Origin: Thermodesulfatator sp.
Lineage (GTDB): Bacteria > Desulfobacterota > Thermodesulfobacteria > Thermodesulfobacteriales > Thermodesulfobacteriaceae
Reading direction: 5' to 3'
DNA length: 64,000 bases
Assembly (NCBI GenBank): GCA_027064165.1
Contig: JAMOQE010000002.1
Coordinates: forward strand, 1-64,000
In this document: positions 44,946 to 55,541 of the stretch, in pieces
Numbering within the stretch: position 1 is the first letter of the stretch
Layout of the letters: every line of letters starts with the position of its first letter
The notes under the pieces: model-generated
What the model saw: only the letters and a program-made list of their open reading frames with translations
Databases searched by the model: none
What the model was told of the DNA's origin: nothing
Program-made: the position numbers and the translations under genes

Positions 44946-45542
44946 ATGGGGCAGGTAAGCATAGAGCTTATTAAAGAACTCAGGAAGCGCACTGCTGCAG
45001 GTTTTAGTGATTGTAAAAAAGCCCTTGAAGAAGCAGGTGGAGATATTGAAAAGGCTATAGACATTCTGAGGAAAAGAGGTCTTGCCATAGCTGCTAAAAG
45101 GGCTTCTAAAGCCACTTCTGAAGGGATTGTGGCGGCGTATGTTCACAGTAATAAAAAGATAGGAGTCCTTGTAGAGGTTAATTGTGAGACAGATTTTGTG
45201 GCAAGGACAGATGAATTTCAACAGTTTGCCCATGATGTAGCTATGCAGATAGCAGCAACCAGTCCTATTGCAGTAAGAAGAGAGGAGGTCCCTCAGGAAG
45301 TTTTGGAAAGAGAGAAAAAGCTTTACGAAGAGCAGCTTAGAGAACAGGGTAAACCTGAGCATATTATTCCCAAGATCATTGAAGGGAAGCTTGAAAAGTT
45401 TTACAAGGAAAATGTCCTTCTTGAACAGGAGTTTATAAAAAATCCAGATGTTACTATTCAGGATCTTTTAAATGAACTTATTGCCAAGACTGGGGAAAAA
45501 ATTGTTATTAAAAGATTTTGCAGATTTCAGATAGGAGAGTAG
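44946..45542 (+). CDS. tsf: elongation factor Ts
   Basis: [37 protein letters not shown]. Confidence 0.97.
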   Translation: MGQVSIELIKELRKRTAAGFSDCKKALEEAGGDIEKAIDILRKRGLAIAAKRASKATSEGIVAAYVHSNKKIGVLVEVNCETDFVARTDEFQQFAHDVAMQIAATSPIAVRREEVPQEVLEREKKLYEEQLREQGKPEHIIPKIIEGKLEKFYKENVLLEQEFIKNPDVTIQDLLNELIAKTGEKIVIKRFCRFQIGE

Positions 45543-45544
45543 GG

Positions 45545-46273
45545 GTGAGTGAAGTCCCTAAATATAAAAGGATTTTGCTCAAGCTTTCAGGAGAGGCCCT
45601 TCTTGGAGAGAAGAATTTTGGTATTGACGGGGCAGTGCTTTCTCAAATTGCCAAAGAGCTTAAAGAGGTTCATGAGCTTGGAGTGGAAATTGGTATAGTA
45701 ATAGGAGGGGGTAATATTTTTAGAGGTGTGGCAGGGGAAAAGCAGGGAATGGAGAGGGCAAGGGCAGACTATATGGGAATGCTTGCTACTCTTATCAACG
45801 CCCTTGCTCTTCAGGATGCTCTTGAAACTAAGGGCCTTGATTGCAGGGTAATGTCAGCCCTTGAGGTGATAGAAGTTGCGGAACCCTACATAAGAGAAAA
45901 AGCCATGAGACATTTAGAAAAGGGCAGGGTGGTTGTGCTTGCATGTGGAACGGGAAATCCGTTTTTTACCACTGACACTGCAGCTGCTCTTCGTGCCCTT
46001 GAGCTTAAAGCAGACATTCTTTTTAAGGCAACAAAAGTAGATGGAGTTTACGACAAAGATCCTTTTACCTATCCTGATGCTAAAAAGTTTGATGAGCTTA
46101 CTTTTATAGAAGCACTTAGAAAGAATTTAAAGGTTATGGATGCTACTGCCTTTTCTCTGGCAAGGGATTATAATCTTCCTATTCTGGTATTTAGCATAAA
46201 AAATGCCGGGAACATCAAAAAGGCTGTACTTGGAGAAAGGGTGGGGACTCTTATTAGAAAGGAGGTGGTTTAA
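45545..46273 (+). CDS. pyrH: UMP kinase
   Basis: [45 protein letters not shown]. Likely GTG start 45545. Confidence 0.96.
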   Translation: MSEVPKYKRILLKLSGEALLGEKNFGIDGAVLSQIAKELKEVHELGVEIGIVIGGGNIFRGVAGEKQGMERARADYMGMLATLINALALQDALETKGLDCRVMSALEVIEVAEPYIREKAMRHLEKGRVVVLACGTGNPFFTTDTAAALRALELKADILFKATKVDGVYDKDPFTYPDAKKFDELTFIEALRKNLKVMDATAFSLARDYNLPILVFSIKNAGNIKKAVLGERVGTLIRKEVV

Positions 46274-46828
46274 GTGAATTCCCATATAGAAGGGACAAAA
46301 AAAAAGATGGAGAAGACCCTGAAAAAATTTAAAGAAGAACTTTCCCATATAAGAACTTCCAGAGCTTCTGTTTCTCTTCTTGAGGGAATAAAGGTGGATT
46401 GTTATGGTACCAAGATGCCTATTACTCAGGTTGCTACAGTAACAGTGGTTGAGGGAAAAATGCTGGTTATTCAGCCCTGGGATGTTAACTTAGTAAAGGA
46501 AATAGAGAGAGCTATTCAGAAGTCAGATCTTGGGGTAAATCCTTCGGTTGAGGGAAAGGTTATTCGTATAGTGCTTCCTCCTTTAACAGAGGAGAGAAGA
46601 AAGGAACTTATTAAAGTTGCTGGAAAGCTTGCAGAAGAGGCAAGAATTGCTATTAGAAATCTGAGAAGAGAGCTTCTTGATAAGTTTAAGTCTGCCAAAA
46701 AGGAAGGTGAGATTTCTGAGGATGAATATAAACAGCTTGAGAAAAAGGTTCAAAAACTTACAGATGAATATATAAAAAAAATTGAGGAGGCTTTGAAGGA
46801 GAAGGAGAAGGAGATATTGGCAGTTTAG
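46274..46828 (+). CDS. frr: ribosome recycling factor
   Basis: HIRTSRASVSLLEGIKVDCYG and IRIVLPPLTEERRKELIK. Confidence 0.97.
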   Translation: MNSHIEGTKKKMEKTLKKFKEELSHIRTSRASVSLLEGIKVDCYGTKMPITQVATVTVVEGKMLVIQPWDVNLVKEIERAIQKSDLGVNPSVEGKVIRIVLPPLTEERRKELIKVAGKLAEEARIAIRNLRRELLDKFKSAKKEGEISEDEYKQLEKKVQKLTDEYIKKIEEALKEKEKEILAV

Positions 46829-46832
46829 GGAT

Positions 46833-47564
46833 GTGAAAAGCGGGATGCTTGATCCGGATCGTTTGCCAAGGCATGTGGCCATTATAATGGATGGCAATGG
46901 GAGGTGGGCCAAGCAAAGAGGCTTACCTAGAGTCTATGGTCATAAAAAAGGAGCCGAAGTAGTAAAAAAAATCGTTCAAAAAACTCGCTCTCTTGGAATT
47001 CCGTATCTTACCCTTTATGCCTTTTCCAAGGAAAATTGGCAAAGGCCAGAAAAAGAGAAAAAATTTCTTTTTTCTCTGCTTAAGGAATATTTAAAAAAGG
47101 AGGTGCCGGAGCTTAGACAGCAAGAGATTCGTCTTAAAGTCATTGGAGATAGAGAAGACTTTTCTCAGGATATTCAGGAAATGCTGGAATGGGCTGAAAA
47201 GGAAACAGAAAAAGGGAAAAAACTCACCCTTTGCCTTGCCCTGAGTTATGGTGGAAGGGCTGAAATTTTAAGAGCTGTCAGATTAATTTGTGGAGAGGTG
47301 AAAAAAGGGAAACTTGACCCTTCAGAAATTAAAGAAGAGCTTTTTAGAAAATTTCTTTACACAGCAGATATGCCTGACCCGGATCTTCTTATAAGAACAA
47401 GTGGAGAAATGAGAATCTCCAATTTTTTGATTTTTCAGATGGCCTATACCGAATTTTACTTTACTCCTGTTTATTGGCCAGATTTTACAGAAGAAGAGTA
47501 CATTAAAGCTCTTGAAGACTTTCAAAGAAGAGAAAGACGCTTTGGTAGGATAAATGAATTTTAA
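46833..47564 (+). CDS. uppS: isoprenyl (undecaprenyl) diphosphate synthase
   Basis: HVAIIMDGNGRWAKQRGLPRVYGHKKGAE and DPDLLIRTSGEMRISNFLIFQMAYTEFYF. Confidence 0.96.
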   Translation: MKSGMLDPDRLPRHVAIIMDGNGRWAKQRGLPRVYGHKKGAEVVKKIVQKTRSLGIPYLTLYAFSKENWQRPEKEKKFLFSLLKEYLKKEVPELRQQEIRLKVIGDREDFSQDIQEMLEWAEKETEKGKKLTLCLALSYGGRAEILRAVRLICGEVKKGKLDPSEIKEELFRKFLYTADMPDPDLLIRTSGEMRISNFLIFQMAYTEFYFTPVYWPDFTEEEYIKALEDFQRRERRFGRINEF

Positions 47565-48336
47565 GAGAATAATTTCAAGTTTTGTTTTATATCCTCTTTT
47601 AATTCCGTTAATTTTCAAGTCAAATGTTTATCTTCTTTTTTCTTTTTTACTCCTGGTGGTGTTAATAAGCTTTAAAGAGATTTCCGGGCTTTTTGAGTTC
47701 TCCAAAGAATTTTTTCTGGCAGGTGCTTTGGTTATTGTTCTTGTTTTCAGTTTGTGTTTCGTCTTTTCTATGCCACCATTTTTTTCTTTTTTTCTTTTTC
47801 TTTTCTGTTTTTTTATTCTTTCTATTCCGGATTTTGATCCTGCCCTTTTTTTCAAAAAATATTTGCCTTTCTGGTTTGCCCCTTTTTACATTTTTCTCGG
47901 ATTTTATCCTCTTTTGTACTTTATAAAAATCGGAGAAAGAGCTTCTTTGTTTTATTTATTAACTGTGGTATTTGCAGGAGATACAGGGGCATATTTTAGC
48001 GGAAAACTTTTTGGCAGGCATGCACTTTGTCCGAAGCTTTCACCCAAGAAGACATGGGAGGGATTTTGGGGAGGAATTTTCCTTGCAGTTTTGGTTTCCA
48101 TGTTTCTCAGTTCACTTCTGCATTTATTTTCTGAGACTGAAGCTCTGGCTTTAGGAATTGTTCTTGCTATTTCTGGTGCTCTGGGAGACTTATTTGAGTC
48201 TGCTTTGAAAAGAGCGGTAGGAAAAAAAGACGCTGGTGCCCTTATTCCAGGGCACGGAGGCTTGCTTGATAGAATTGATGGAATAATGTTTGCAGCTCCT
48301 GTATTCTGGGGGATAATTAAGCTATGGAAACTTTAA
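47554..48336 (+). CDS. cdsA: phosphatidate cytidylyltransferase
   Basis: C-terminal SALKRAVGKKDAGALIPGHGGLLDRIDG signature; polytopic. Confidence 0.95.
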   Translation: MNFKRIISSFVLYPLLIPLIFKSNVYLLFSFLLLVVLISFKEISGLFEFSKEFFLAGALVIVLVFSLCFVFSMPPFFSFFLFLFCFFILSIPDFDPALFFKKYLPFWFAPFYIFLGFYPLLYFIKIGERASLFYLLTVVFAGDTGAYFSGKLFGRHALCPKLSPKKTWEGFWGGIFLAVLVSMFLSSLLHLFSETEALALGIVLAISGALGDLFESALKRAVGKKDAGALIPGHGGLLDRIDGIMFAAPVFWGIIKLWKL

Positions 48337-48944
48337 AAGTGCCTGATTTAGAAAAATGTTATGAAATTTTAAAAACAGAAGGGGTTCCTTCTCACATTAT
48401 TCGGCATTCTGAAAAGGTTGCTCTTATCTCCGGGGTTTTGGGTAGTGCCCTTATAGAAAAAGGAGAGGATCTTGACTTGCAGCTTCTCGTAGCAGGAGGT
48501 CTTCTTCATGATGTTAAAAAGTTTGCCACTTTAAAGACTGGAGAAAATCATGCAAAGGCTGGTGAAAGGTTTATAAAAGAGCTCGGTTATAAAGAGGTAG
48601 CCAGGATTGTAGGGGCACATGTATTTTTTAAACCGAGGAAGCCTTATAACAAAGTCTGGCCTGAAGAAATAGTTTTTTATGCAGACAAAAGAGTAAAGCA
48701 TGAAGAGATTGTAAGCCTTGATGAAAGATTTGAGGATCTTATTTTAAGGTATGGTAAGACAGAAAAAAGAGTTGCCAGAATAAACTTCCTGTATCGTTTT
48801 TCTAAAAGAATTGAAAAAAAGATTTTTGGGAAACTCAGTTTTTCTCCTGCATCTCTTCAGAAGTTGAATCAGATAAAGGAGGCAAAGGATGCCCTTAAAA
48901 AATGCCTTGAGAGTGGCTCTTCTTGCTGGAGGCACCTCATCTGA
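48324..48944 (+). CDS. HD-domain phosphohydrolase-like protein
   Basis: HIIRHSEKVA...GGLLHDVKKFATLKTGENHAKAG; no GYP motif. Confidence 0.8.
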   Translation: METLKVPDLEKCYEILKTEGVPSHIIRHSEKVALISGVLGSALIEKGEDLDLQLLVAGGLLHDVKKFATLKTGENHAKAGERFIKELGYKEVARIVGAHVFFKPRKPYNKVWPEEIVFYADKRVKHEEIVSLDERFEDLILRYGKTEKRVARINFLYRFSKRIEKKIFGKLSFSPASLQKLNQIKEAKDALKKCLESGSSCWRHLI

Positions 48945-49818
48945 AAGGGAAGTATCTCTTAAAGGCGCAAAATCTGTTGAAAGTGCTTTAAAAAAACTCG
49001 GACACAAAGTGGAGTTTTTTGACCCTGCAATAGATCTTCCCAGACTTGCTGTAGAAAAAGATAAATTTGACTGTGCTTTTCTGGTGGTGCATGGTCCTGG
49101 AGGAGAGGATGGAGTGCTTCAGGGCTTTCTTGATTCCATAGGGCTTCCTTATCAGGGAGCAGGAGTGCTGGGAAGCGCTCTTGCCATGCATAAGGGAATT
49201 AGCAAAGAACTTTATAAACTGGCAGGCCTGAAAGTACCGGAAGGGAGGACCTTTACTAAACACGAGATTACAGTAGCAACTGAATACGCAAAAACTCTTG
49301 GCTTGCCTCTTGTCATAAAACCTGCAACTCAGGGTTCAAGCATAGGGCTTTCAATCGTAGAAAACTGGACACAGCTTGAAGAAGCCTTTGAAAAGGCATT
49401 TGCTATAGATAAAGAAGTACTTGTGGAAAAGTTCCTTCAGGGAAGAGAAATTACTGTGGGAGTGCTTGGAGAGGAGGTGCTCCCTGTAGTGGAGATTATT
49501 CCCAGGGGATCAAAATTTTTTGATTATAAAACCAAATATACCCCGGGAATGGCAGAAGAGGTATGTCCCGCACCTATTCCTGAAAATCTTTATAAAAAGG
49601 CTCAAGAATATGGAAAGATTGCCCATAAGGCATTAAAACTCAGGCATTACAGTAGAACAGATATGATAATTTATGAAAACGAAGTGTATGTACTTGAGAC
49701 AAACACTATTCCAGGGATGACAGAAACAAGCTTACTCCCACTTGCTGCCAGAGTAGCAGGTTATGAATTTACACAACTTGTGGAAAAGCTGTTAAAAATG
49801 GCTATAAACCAAAAATAA
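48889..49818 (+). CDS. ddl: D-alanine--D-alanine ligase
   Basis: LLAGGTSSEREVSLKGAKSV, PLVIKPATQGSSIGLS, ATP-grasp motifs. Overlaps the HD gene. Confidence 0.95.
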   Translation: MPLKNALRVALLAGGTSSEREVSLKGAKSVESALKKLGHKVEFFDPAIDLPRLAVEKDKFDCAFLVVHGPGGEDGVLQGFLDSIGLPYQGAGVLGSALAMHKGISKELYKLAGLKVPEGRTFTKHEITVATEYAKTLGLPLVIKPATQGSSIGLSIVENWTQLEEAFEKAFAIDKEVLVEKFLQGREITVGVLGEEVLPVVEIIPRGSKFFDYKTKYTPGMAEEVCPAPIPENLYKKAQEYGKIAHKALKLRHYSRTDMIIYENEVYVLETNTIPGMTETSLLPLAARVAGYEFTQLVEKLLKMAINQK

Positions 49819-49821
49819 AAG

Positions 49822-50214
49822 TTAAGAATAAAATCCTTGCAACATTTTTTGGGCTTCAACTCCAATGGTTACGGCATATTCTTTATAAAATTTCTTCAAG
49901 TTTTCCTGAGAAATACCTTCAGCAAGTTTTTCTATTTCAATAGCCTGAGATAAAAGATATTCTCCCAGGGTTCTGGAGGAAGAAGTATCTAATAGATCAA
50001 TTTTTGCCATTAAAGATAAGGCATTTTCTATTTTTTGAGAGAGAAGATTAATTTTTTGTTTTTCAGTAGCTTGAAGGTCTTCAAGTTGCTCCAATTCTTT
50101 TAAGGCAATCTTCAAATAATCTTCAAAAAGATTTTCTGGCTTTTGCCCCTTTGAAGAAATGGATTTTGTATTAAAATTAATCTCTGGTGCATAATTTAAG
50201 TTTTTAACATCCAT
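49822..50214 (-). CDS. hypothetical alpha-helical small protein
   Basis: 130-aa ORF, plausible start, helical composition; no recognised family. Confidence 0.55.
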   Translation of the reverse strand: MDVKNLNYAPEINFNTKSISSKGQKPENLFEDYLKIALKELEQLEDLQATEKQKINLLSQKIENALSLMAKIDLLDTSSSRTLGEYLLSQAIEIEKLAEGISQENLKKFYKEYAVTIGVEAQKMLQGFYS

Positions 50215-50227
50215 ATCCGAGCCTCCT

Positions 50228-50848
50228 ATGAAATATTTTAATTACTTAATCGGAAAAAATCAAGGGCACTTTAAGAAAGGGATTTTATATTTATGTTGTT
50301 TTCTGATATTGCTCTTTTTAAATGGGTGTATGGTAGTTACCGCAGGAGGAGTTGCATATCACGGATATAAGGTTGCTACTGATCCAAGGAGTGTAGGAAG
50401 GCAGGTGGATGATGCAAAAATTACTGCCGAAATAAAACTCAAGTTGCTGGGAGATCCAGTTACCAAATCAAGAAAAATAGATGTGGATACAGTCAATGGT
50501 GTGGTTACTCTTACTGGGGTTGTGGAAAATAAGGCCGAGATAGAAAGGGCTGTGGAAATTGCTTCCTCTGTCAAAGGGGTTAAAAAAGTGGTAAATAATT
50601 TAAGAGTGGGACAAAGGAGTGTCTCTTCTTATTTCAAAGATAAAGAAATAACCCTCAGGATAAAAAGCAAACTTATTCAGGATCCAGAACTTAAGGCTCT
50701 TTCTATAGATGTGGATACAGTCAATGGTGTGGTTACTCTTACTGGGGTTGTGGAAAATAAAATGCAAAAAAGAAGGGCGTTAGAAATTGCTACTTCTGTA
50801 AAGGGTGTAAAAAAAGTAATTGATAATTTACAAATTATATCTCCCTAA
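50228..50848 (+). CDS. BON-domain lipoprotein with two BON repeats (OsmY-like)
   Basis: Lipobox-like LFLNGCMV; DDAKITAEIKLKLLGDP...IDVDTVNGVVTLTGVVENK twice. Confidence 0.88.
   Translation: MKYFNYLIGKNQGHFKKGILYLCCFLILLFLNGCMVVTAGGVAYHGYKVATDPRSVGRQVDDAKITAEIKLKLLGDPVTKSRKIDVDTVNGVVTLTGVVENKAEIERAVEIASSVKGVKKVVNNLRVGQRSVSSYFKDKEITLRIKSKLIQDPELKALSIDVDTVNGVVTLTGVVENKMQKRRALEIATSVKGVKKVIDNLQIISP
50477..50760. repeat. 56-bp perfect direct repeat in the BON gene (copies 50477-50532 and 50705-50760)
   Basis: ATAGATGTGGATACAGTCAATGGTGTGGTTACTCTTACTGGGGTTGTGGAAAATAA, identical at both places. Confidence 0.95.
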
Positions 50849-52726
50849 GTGATGTCTTTTCTTGATAAATTTGACATAATAGTAGTGGGTGCAGGGCATG
50901 CTGGAATAGAAGCTGCCCTTGCAGCAAGCCGTCTGGGTTGTAAAACTCTTCTCCTCACCATAAATCTTGAGCGCATTGGTGCTATGAGTTGTAACCCCGC
51001 CATTGGGGGCATTGCTAAAGGGCACCTTGTGAAGGAGATAGATGCCCTTGGGGGGGAGATGGCCCTTGCTATTGATGAGACAGGCATTCAGTTTCGCAAG
51101 CTTAATACCAGAAAAGGCCCTGCTGTGCGTTCAACAAGGGCCCAGGCAGATAGGTTTAAGTATCAGGACAGAATGAAGAGGGTGGTGGAAACCCAGCCCA
51201 ACCTTTATCTCAAGCAGGCCCTGGTGACAGAGATTCTGGTAAAAGACAGAAGGGTCATTGGCGTCAGAACCAAGGCTCAGGAGGAGTTTGGGGCCAAGGC
51301 AGTAATTATTACCGCAGGCACTTTTCTTCACGGCCTTATTCACATAGGCCTTAACAGCTTCCCAGCAGGCAGGATGGGAGATCCTCCTTCAAACAGCCTC
51401 TCTGAGTGTTTAAAGGAGCTTGGTTTTGAAATAGGTAGATTTAAAACAGGTACCTGTCCAAGGCTGGATTCCCGCACCATAGATTATGAACGCCTTGAGG
51501 TGCAGTGGGGAGATTATCCTCCTCCCCTTTTTTCTTTTAAAAACAAAAGCAAAATGCCACCCCTTCCTCAGGTGCCGTGTTTTATTACCTATACCACCCC
51601 AGAAACCCATGAAATAATAAAAAGTGGTCTTGATAGGTCGCCTCTTTTTACCGGAAAGATAAAGGGCAGGGGAGTGAGGTATTGTCCTTCCATTGAGGAC
51701 AAGGTTTTCAGGTTCCCTGATAGAGAAAGACACCAGGTTTTTATTGAACCAGAAGGCCTTGATACAGTGGAAGTTTATCCCAATGGAATAAGCACCAGCC
51801 TTCCCATAGATATTCAGTGGAAAATGGTGAGAAGCATTCCAGGGCTTGAAAAGGCAGAAATCTTACGCCCGGGTTATGGCATAGAGCACGATTATGTAAT
51901 TCCCACTCAGGTAAAACACACTCTTGAAACAAAGCTTATTTCAGGGCTCTTTCTGGCAGGCCAGGTGAATGGAACAACCGGTTATGAGGAGGCAGCAGCT
52001 CAGGGACTGATAGCAGGAATAAATGCAGTAAAGTATGTCAGGGAAGAGGAGCCCTTTATCCTTGACAGATCCCAGGCTTATATTGGTGTGCTTATAGATG
52101 ATCTTGTTACTAAAGGGACAGACGAACCCTATAGGATGTTTACCTCCCGGGCAGAGTACAGACTTCTTCTTAGAGAGGACAATGCTGATCTCAGGCTTAC
52201 TCCTCTTGGAAGAAAGCTTGGCCTTGTGGATGATGAAAGATGGAGCCTTTATCTTGAAAAAAAAGAGAATTTTGAAAAACTTCTTCAATTTTTAAAAGAA
52301 ACAAAAGTCACCCCGTCTTTTATAAACTCCTTTCTTGAAAAAATAGGTTCAAGCCCTCTTGAGCACTCTGTAAAGCTTTACGATCTTTTAAGAAGGCCTG
52401 AAGTAAGTATAACAGAACTCTCTGAGCTAATTCCAGAACTCAAAAAAGTATCAAGGGATGTGCTTTCTGAGGTGGAGACAGAGGTTAAGTATAGTGGATA
52501 CATTGAAAGGCAGATGAGAGAAGTGGAGAGATTTAGGCGGCTTGAAAAGATGAGGCTTCCTGAAGACCTTGATTATTCTGTGATTCCCGGCTTATCAAAC
52601 GAGGTAGTGGAAAAGCTTAACAGGGTGAAACCTGTTTCCATAGGACAGGCTATGAGAATACCCGGCATTACCCCAGCAGCAATTTCTGCCGTGCAAGTGT
52701 ACTTGAAGAAAAGGGGGTTGAAGTAA
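50849..52726 (+). CDS. mnmG: tRNA uridine-5-carboxymethylaminomethyl modification enzyme
   Basis: [46 protein letters not shown]. Start GTG 50849 or ATG 50852. Confidence 0.97.
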   Translation: MMSFLDKFDIIVVGAGHAGIEAALAASRLGCKTLLLTINLERIGAMSCNPAIGGIAKGHLVKEIDALGGEMALAIDETGIQFRKLNTRKGPAVRSTRAQADRFKYQDRMKRVVETQPNLYLKQALVTEILVKDRRVIGVRTKAQEEFGAKAVIITAGTFLHGLIHIGLNSFPAGRMGDPPSNSLSECLKELGFEIGRFKTGTCPRLDSRTIDYERLEVQWGDYPPPLFSFKNKSKMPPLPQVPCFITYTTPETHEIIKSGLDRSPLFTGKIKGRGVRYCPSIEDKVFRFPDRERHQVFIEPEGLDTVEVYPNGISTSLPIDIQWKMVRSIPGLEKAEILRPGYGIEHDYVIPTQVKHTLETKLISGLFLAGQVNGTTGYEEAAAQGLIAGINAVKYVREEEPFILDRSQAYIGVLIDDLVTKGTDEPYRMFTSRAEYRLLLREDNADLRLTPLGRKLGLVDDERWSLYLEKKENFEKLLQFLKETKVTPSFINSFLEKIGSSPLEHSVKLYDLLRRPEVSITELSELIPELKKVSRDVLSEVETEVKYSGYIERQMREVERFRRLEKMRLPEDLDYSVIPGLSNEVVEKLNRVKPVSIGQAMRIPGITPAAISAVQVYLKKRGLK

Positions 52727-53781
52727 TGCGAATAGAGACTTATCGCAGGGCACCATTTATAGACAGGGAGGAGGAGATAGAGTTTCTTGTGGACTGGCTT
52801 AGTGAAATCCCCCAAAAAATTCTCTGGGTTTATGGCCCTAAGTCAAGCGGAAAAACCACTTTGATTTCTTATGTGATAGATAATTATTTGCTTAAAGAAA
52901 AAGAGTATTGGGTAAAGTACTTTAATTTGAGGGAGACACTGATTGTGTCTTACGAAAACTTTTTAGATACATTCTTTATGGGAATGGAGAAGGGGGAAAG
53001 CGAGCGAGGAGCAAAGATAGGAATAAATGTGTTTGGCTTTAAAAGTGAGGTATGGAAAAAGATAAAGGCAAGAGAAATAAATCTGTTTAAGGCATTTATA
53101 GAGGAGCTTGAAAAAATTGTAGAGAAGAGAAAAAAGTGTGTAATAATAGTTGACGAAATACAGAAGTTAAGAGATGTGTATATAGAAAATGGGAACGGAA
53201 CGAGGGAATTGCTTAAAGAGTTTTTAAACTTTTGTGTCAGTTTGACTAAAGAGAGACATTTGAGCCATGTGGTAATACTTACATCAAACACCGTGTTTAT
53301 AGAGAGGATATACAATGATGCGAGGATGAAGGAGACAAGCAGATTTATGAAAATAGACCATTTGAGAAAAAATCAGGTGGAAGAATGGCTTAGCATAGAA
53401 GGATTTAATAAAGAAGAGATAGAACTTGTATGGGAATATTATGGAGGGAATATTTCAAGAATTTTAGAGGCTATAAGAGTGAAGAAAAAAGGAAATGATT
53501 TAAGAGAATTTTTGGAGCGAGATAAATGGCTTGCATATACGGAAATAGTGGATTATTTAATAGATTTTAGTGAAGAGAAAAAGAAATACTTTAATGAAAT
53601 AGCACGAGATATAATAGAAAAAGGGTATTATTCTATTGAGAAAATAAATAGGGAACAGAAGGAATTTTTACAGAAGTGGGCAGAGAAGGAGATACTTTTT
53701 TACGATCCTCTTGAACTAAAAGTAACTGGAAATAGTAGAATTTATGAAAAGGGCATGGAAATATTGCTTGGGAAAAATTAA
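52726..53781 (+). CDS. archaeal-type P-loop ATPase (STAND/AAA-like)
   Basis: FIDREEEIEFLVDWL, VYGPKSSGKTTLISYVI, KCVIIVDEIQKLRD. TAATG overlap with mnmG. Confidence 0.85.
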   Translation: MRIETYRRAPFIDREEEIEFLVDWLSEIPQKILWVYGPKSSGKTTLISYVIDNYLLKEKEYWVKYFNLRETLIVSYENFLDTFFMGMEKGESERGAKIGINVFGFKSEVWKKIKAREINLFKAFIEELEKIVEKRKKCVIIVDEIQKLRDVYIENGNGTRELLKEFLNFCVSLTKERHLSHVVILTSNTVFIERIYNDARMKETSRFMKIDHLRKNQVEEWLSIEGFNKEEIELVWEYYGGNISRILEAIRVKKKGNDLREFLERDKWLAYTEIVDYLIDFSEEKKKYFNEIARDIIEKGYYSIEKINREQKEFLQKWAEKEILFYDPLELKVTGNSRIYEKGMEILLGKN

Positions 53782-53807
53782 AAAATCCTTTTAAGAGGGA
53801 GTAATAA

Positions 53808-55541
53808 ATGCGGGAAAGGAGGCTCTTTTATTATGCAATAATTGTGGGAATAATTTCCGGGCTCGGTGCTCTGGTTTTTTACATGGCCCTTGATTTTTTT
53901 TCAGAATTTTGTATGCACCTTGCAGGTATAGAGGTTCCAAAGCCTGGAGGAGAACCGGCTTTATTTCATTTTCATTTAAAAATTTATATCCCTGTAGTTA
54001 TTATTACGGCAATAGGAGGGCTTATTACAGGGTTTTTGGTTTACAGGTTTGCTCCTGAGGCAGAGGGGCATGGAACAGATGCTGCTATCAAGGCCTATCA
54101 CCATTTAAGGGGTATTATCAGACCAAGGGTTACGATTATTAAAATTATTGCTTCTGCTATAACGATTGGAAGTGGAGGAAGTGGAGGAAGGGAGGGCCCC
54201 ATTGCACAAATTGGTGCTGGCTTTGGTTCATTTTTAGGAACACTTTTGAACCTTACTGACAAAGAAAGAAGAATCCTCCTTGTTTGTGGAATGGCTGGAG
54301 GAATAGGCAGTATTTTTAAATCCCCTTTAGGAGGCGCACTTTTTGCTGTGGAAGTGCTTTATAAAAGAGATTTTGAAACTCAGGCTATTATACCTGCCTT
54401 TATTTCTTCCATTGTGGCTTATGTAGTATTTGTATTGGTTCTCAGCTTTTTTACAGGAGTCCATTCTCCCAGTGTTTTTGTGGTTCCGAAAGTAAGTGTT
54501 CATTTTGATCAGCTGCCCTTGTATATTATAGTTGGTATTATTTCAGCTGGTTTTGCAATTTTATATGTAAAATCTTTTTATGGAGTACACCACTATTTTA
54601 AAAAGTTATCAATTTCAAACTATTTTAAACCAGTAATAGGTGCTTTTATTACTGGTACAATGGGGCTTTTTCTTCCCTCTGTCTTGGGAATGGGATATGG
54701 CTATGTACAGGAAGCAATTTATGGCCATCTGTCTTTTAATTTGTTAATCCTTACTGTTTTAGGAAAAATTTTGGCCACTTCTTTTAGTATTGGGAGTGGA
54801 GGAAGTGGAGGAGTGTTCGGGCCTTCTATTGTAATAGGTGGCCTCCTGGGCGCTGCTATAGGTACTTTTTTTTCACACTATATTCATGGTATTCAAATAG
54901 CCAGCTATGTCTTAATAGGAATGGCGGGCTTTATAGCTGGTGCATGTAAAACTCCCCTTGCTGCTATTCTTATGACTTCCGAAATGACAGGAGGCTATAC
55001 CCTTCTTCCCGCCCTTATGGTATCTGCAGCTACTTCCTATCTTCTTACAAGGGATTATACAATTTATTGCGAACAGGTACCCACTCAATTTGACAGCCCT
55101 GTGCATCGTATGGAAATGGCAGTGGATATTTTACAAAATATAAAAGTAAAAGAAGCCATGACTCCCTCTCCTGTTACTGTGTCTCCTGAAGATACTGTAG
55201 AAAGGGTTGTTAGGCTTATTGAAACTACCGGGCACAATGGATACCCTGTAGTTGAAAATGGAAGACTGGTGGGAATTATTACTTTTTCTGATATAGAGAG
55301 AGTTCCCGTAAAAAAAAGAGAGTATGTTAAGGTAAAAGAAGCTATGACTCCAGATCCAATTACTACCCATCCAGAAGAAGATTTAAAAACTGCCTTGAGT
55401 AAGATGTTTTCTCTTGAAAAATATAGTACTACAAGAGTGGGGAGGCTTCCTGTAGTGGAGAATGGCAATTTAGTGGGAATTTTAACAAAAAGTGATATTA
55501 TAAAAGCCTATGCCAGAGAAAGGAAAAAATACTTTGTTTAA
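53808..55541 (+). CDS. ClC-family chloride channel/transporter with C-terminal CBS pair
   Basis: GSGGSGGREGPIAQIGAGFGS, GSGGSGGVFGPSIVIGG, two CBS repeats (VKEAMTPSPVTV; VKEAMTPDPITT). Confidence 0.95.
   Translation: MRERRLFYYAIIVGIISGLGALVFYMALDFFSEFCMHLAGIEVPKPGGEPALFHFHLKIYIPVVIITAIGGLITGFLVYRFAPEAEGHGTDAAIKAYHHLRGIIRPRVTIIKIIASAITIGSGGSGGREGPIAQIGAGFGSFLGTLLNLTDKERRILLVCGMAGGIGSIFKSPLGGALFAVEVLYKRDFETQAIIPAFISSIVAYVVFVLVLSFFTGVHSPSVFVVPKVSVHFDQLPLYIIVGIISAGFAILYVKSFYGVHHYFKKLSISNYFKPVIGAFITGTMGLFLPSVLGMGYGYVQEAIYGHLSFNLLILTVLGKILATSFSIGSGGSGGVFGPSIVIGGLLGAAIGTFFSHYIHGIQIASYVLIGMAGFIAGACKTPLAAILMTSEMTGGYTLLPALMVSAATSYLLTRDYTIYCEQVPTQFDSPVHRMEMAVDILQNIKVKEAMTPSPVTVSPEDTVERVVRLIETTGHNGYPVVENGRLVGIITFSDIERVPVKKREYVKVKEAMTPDPITTHPEEDLKTALSKMFSLEKYSTTRVGRLPVVENGNLVGILTKSDIIKAYARERKKYFV

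Noticed and set aside
44747-45362. Minus-strand ORFs opposite rpsB/tsf (122 and 171 aa)
   Set aside because: Mirror of the acidic GAA/GAG-rich tail of S2 and the tsf frame; Ser-rich artefact.
48324-48944. HD-domain protein as a c-di-GMP phosphodiesterase (HD-GYP)
   Set aside because: HD motif present (LLHDVKK) but no GYP motif and too short.
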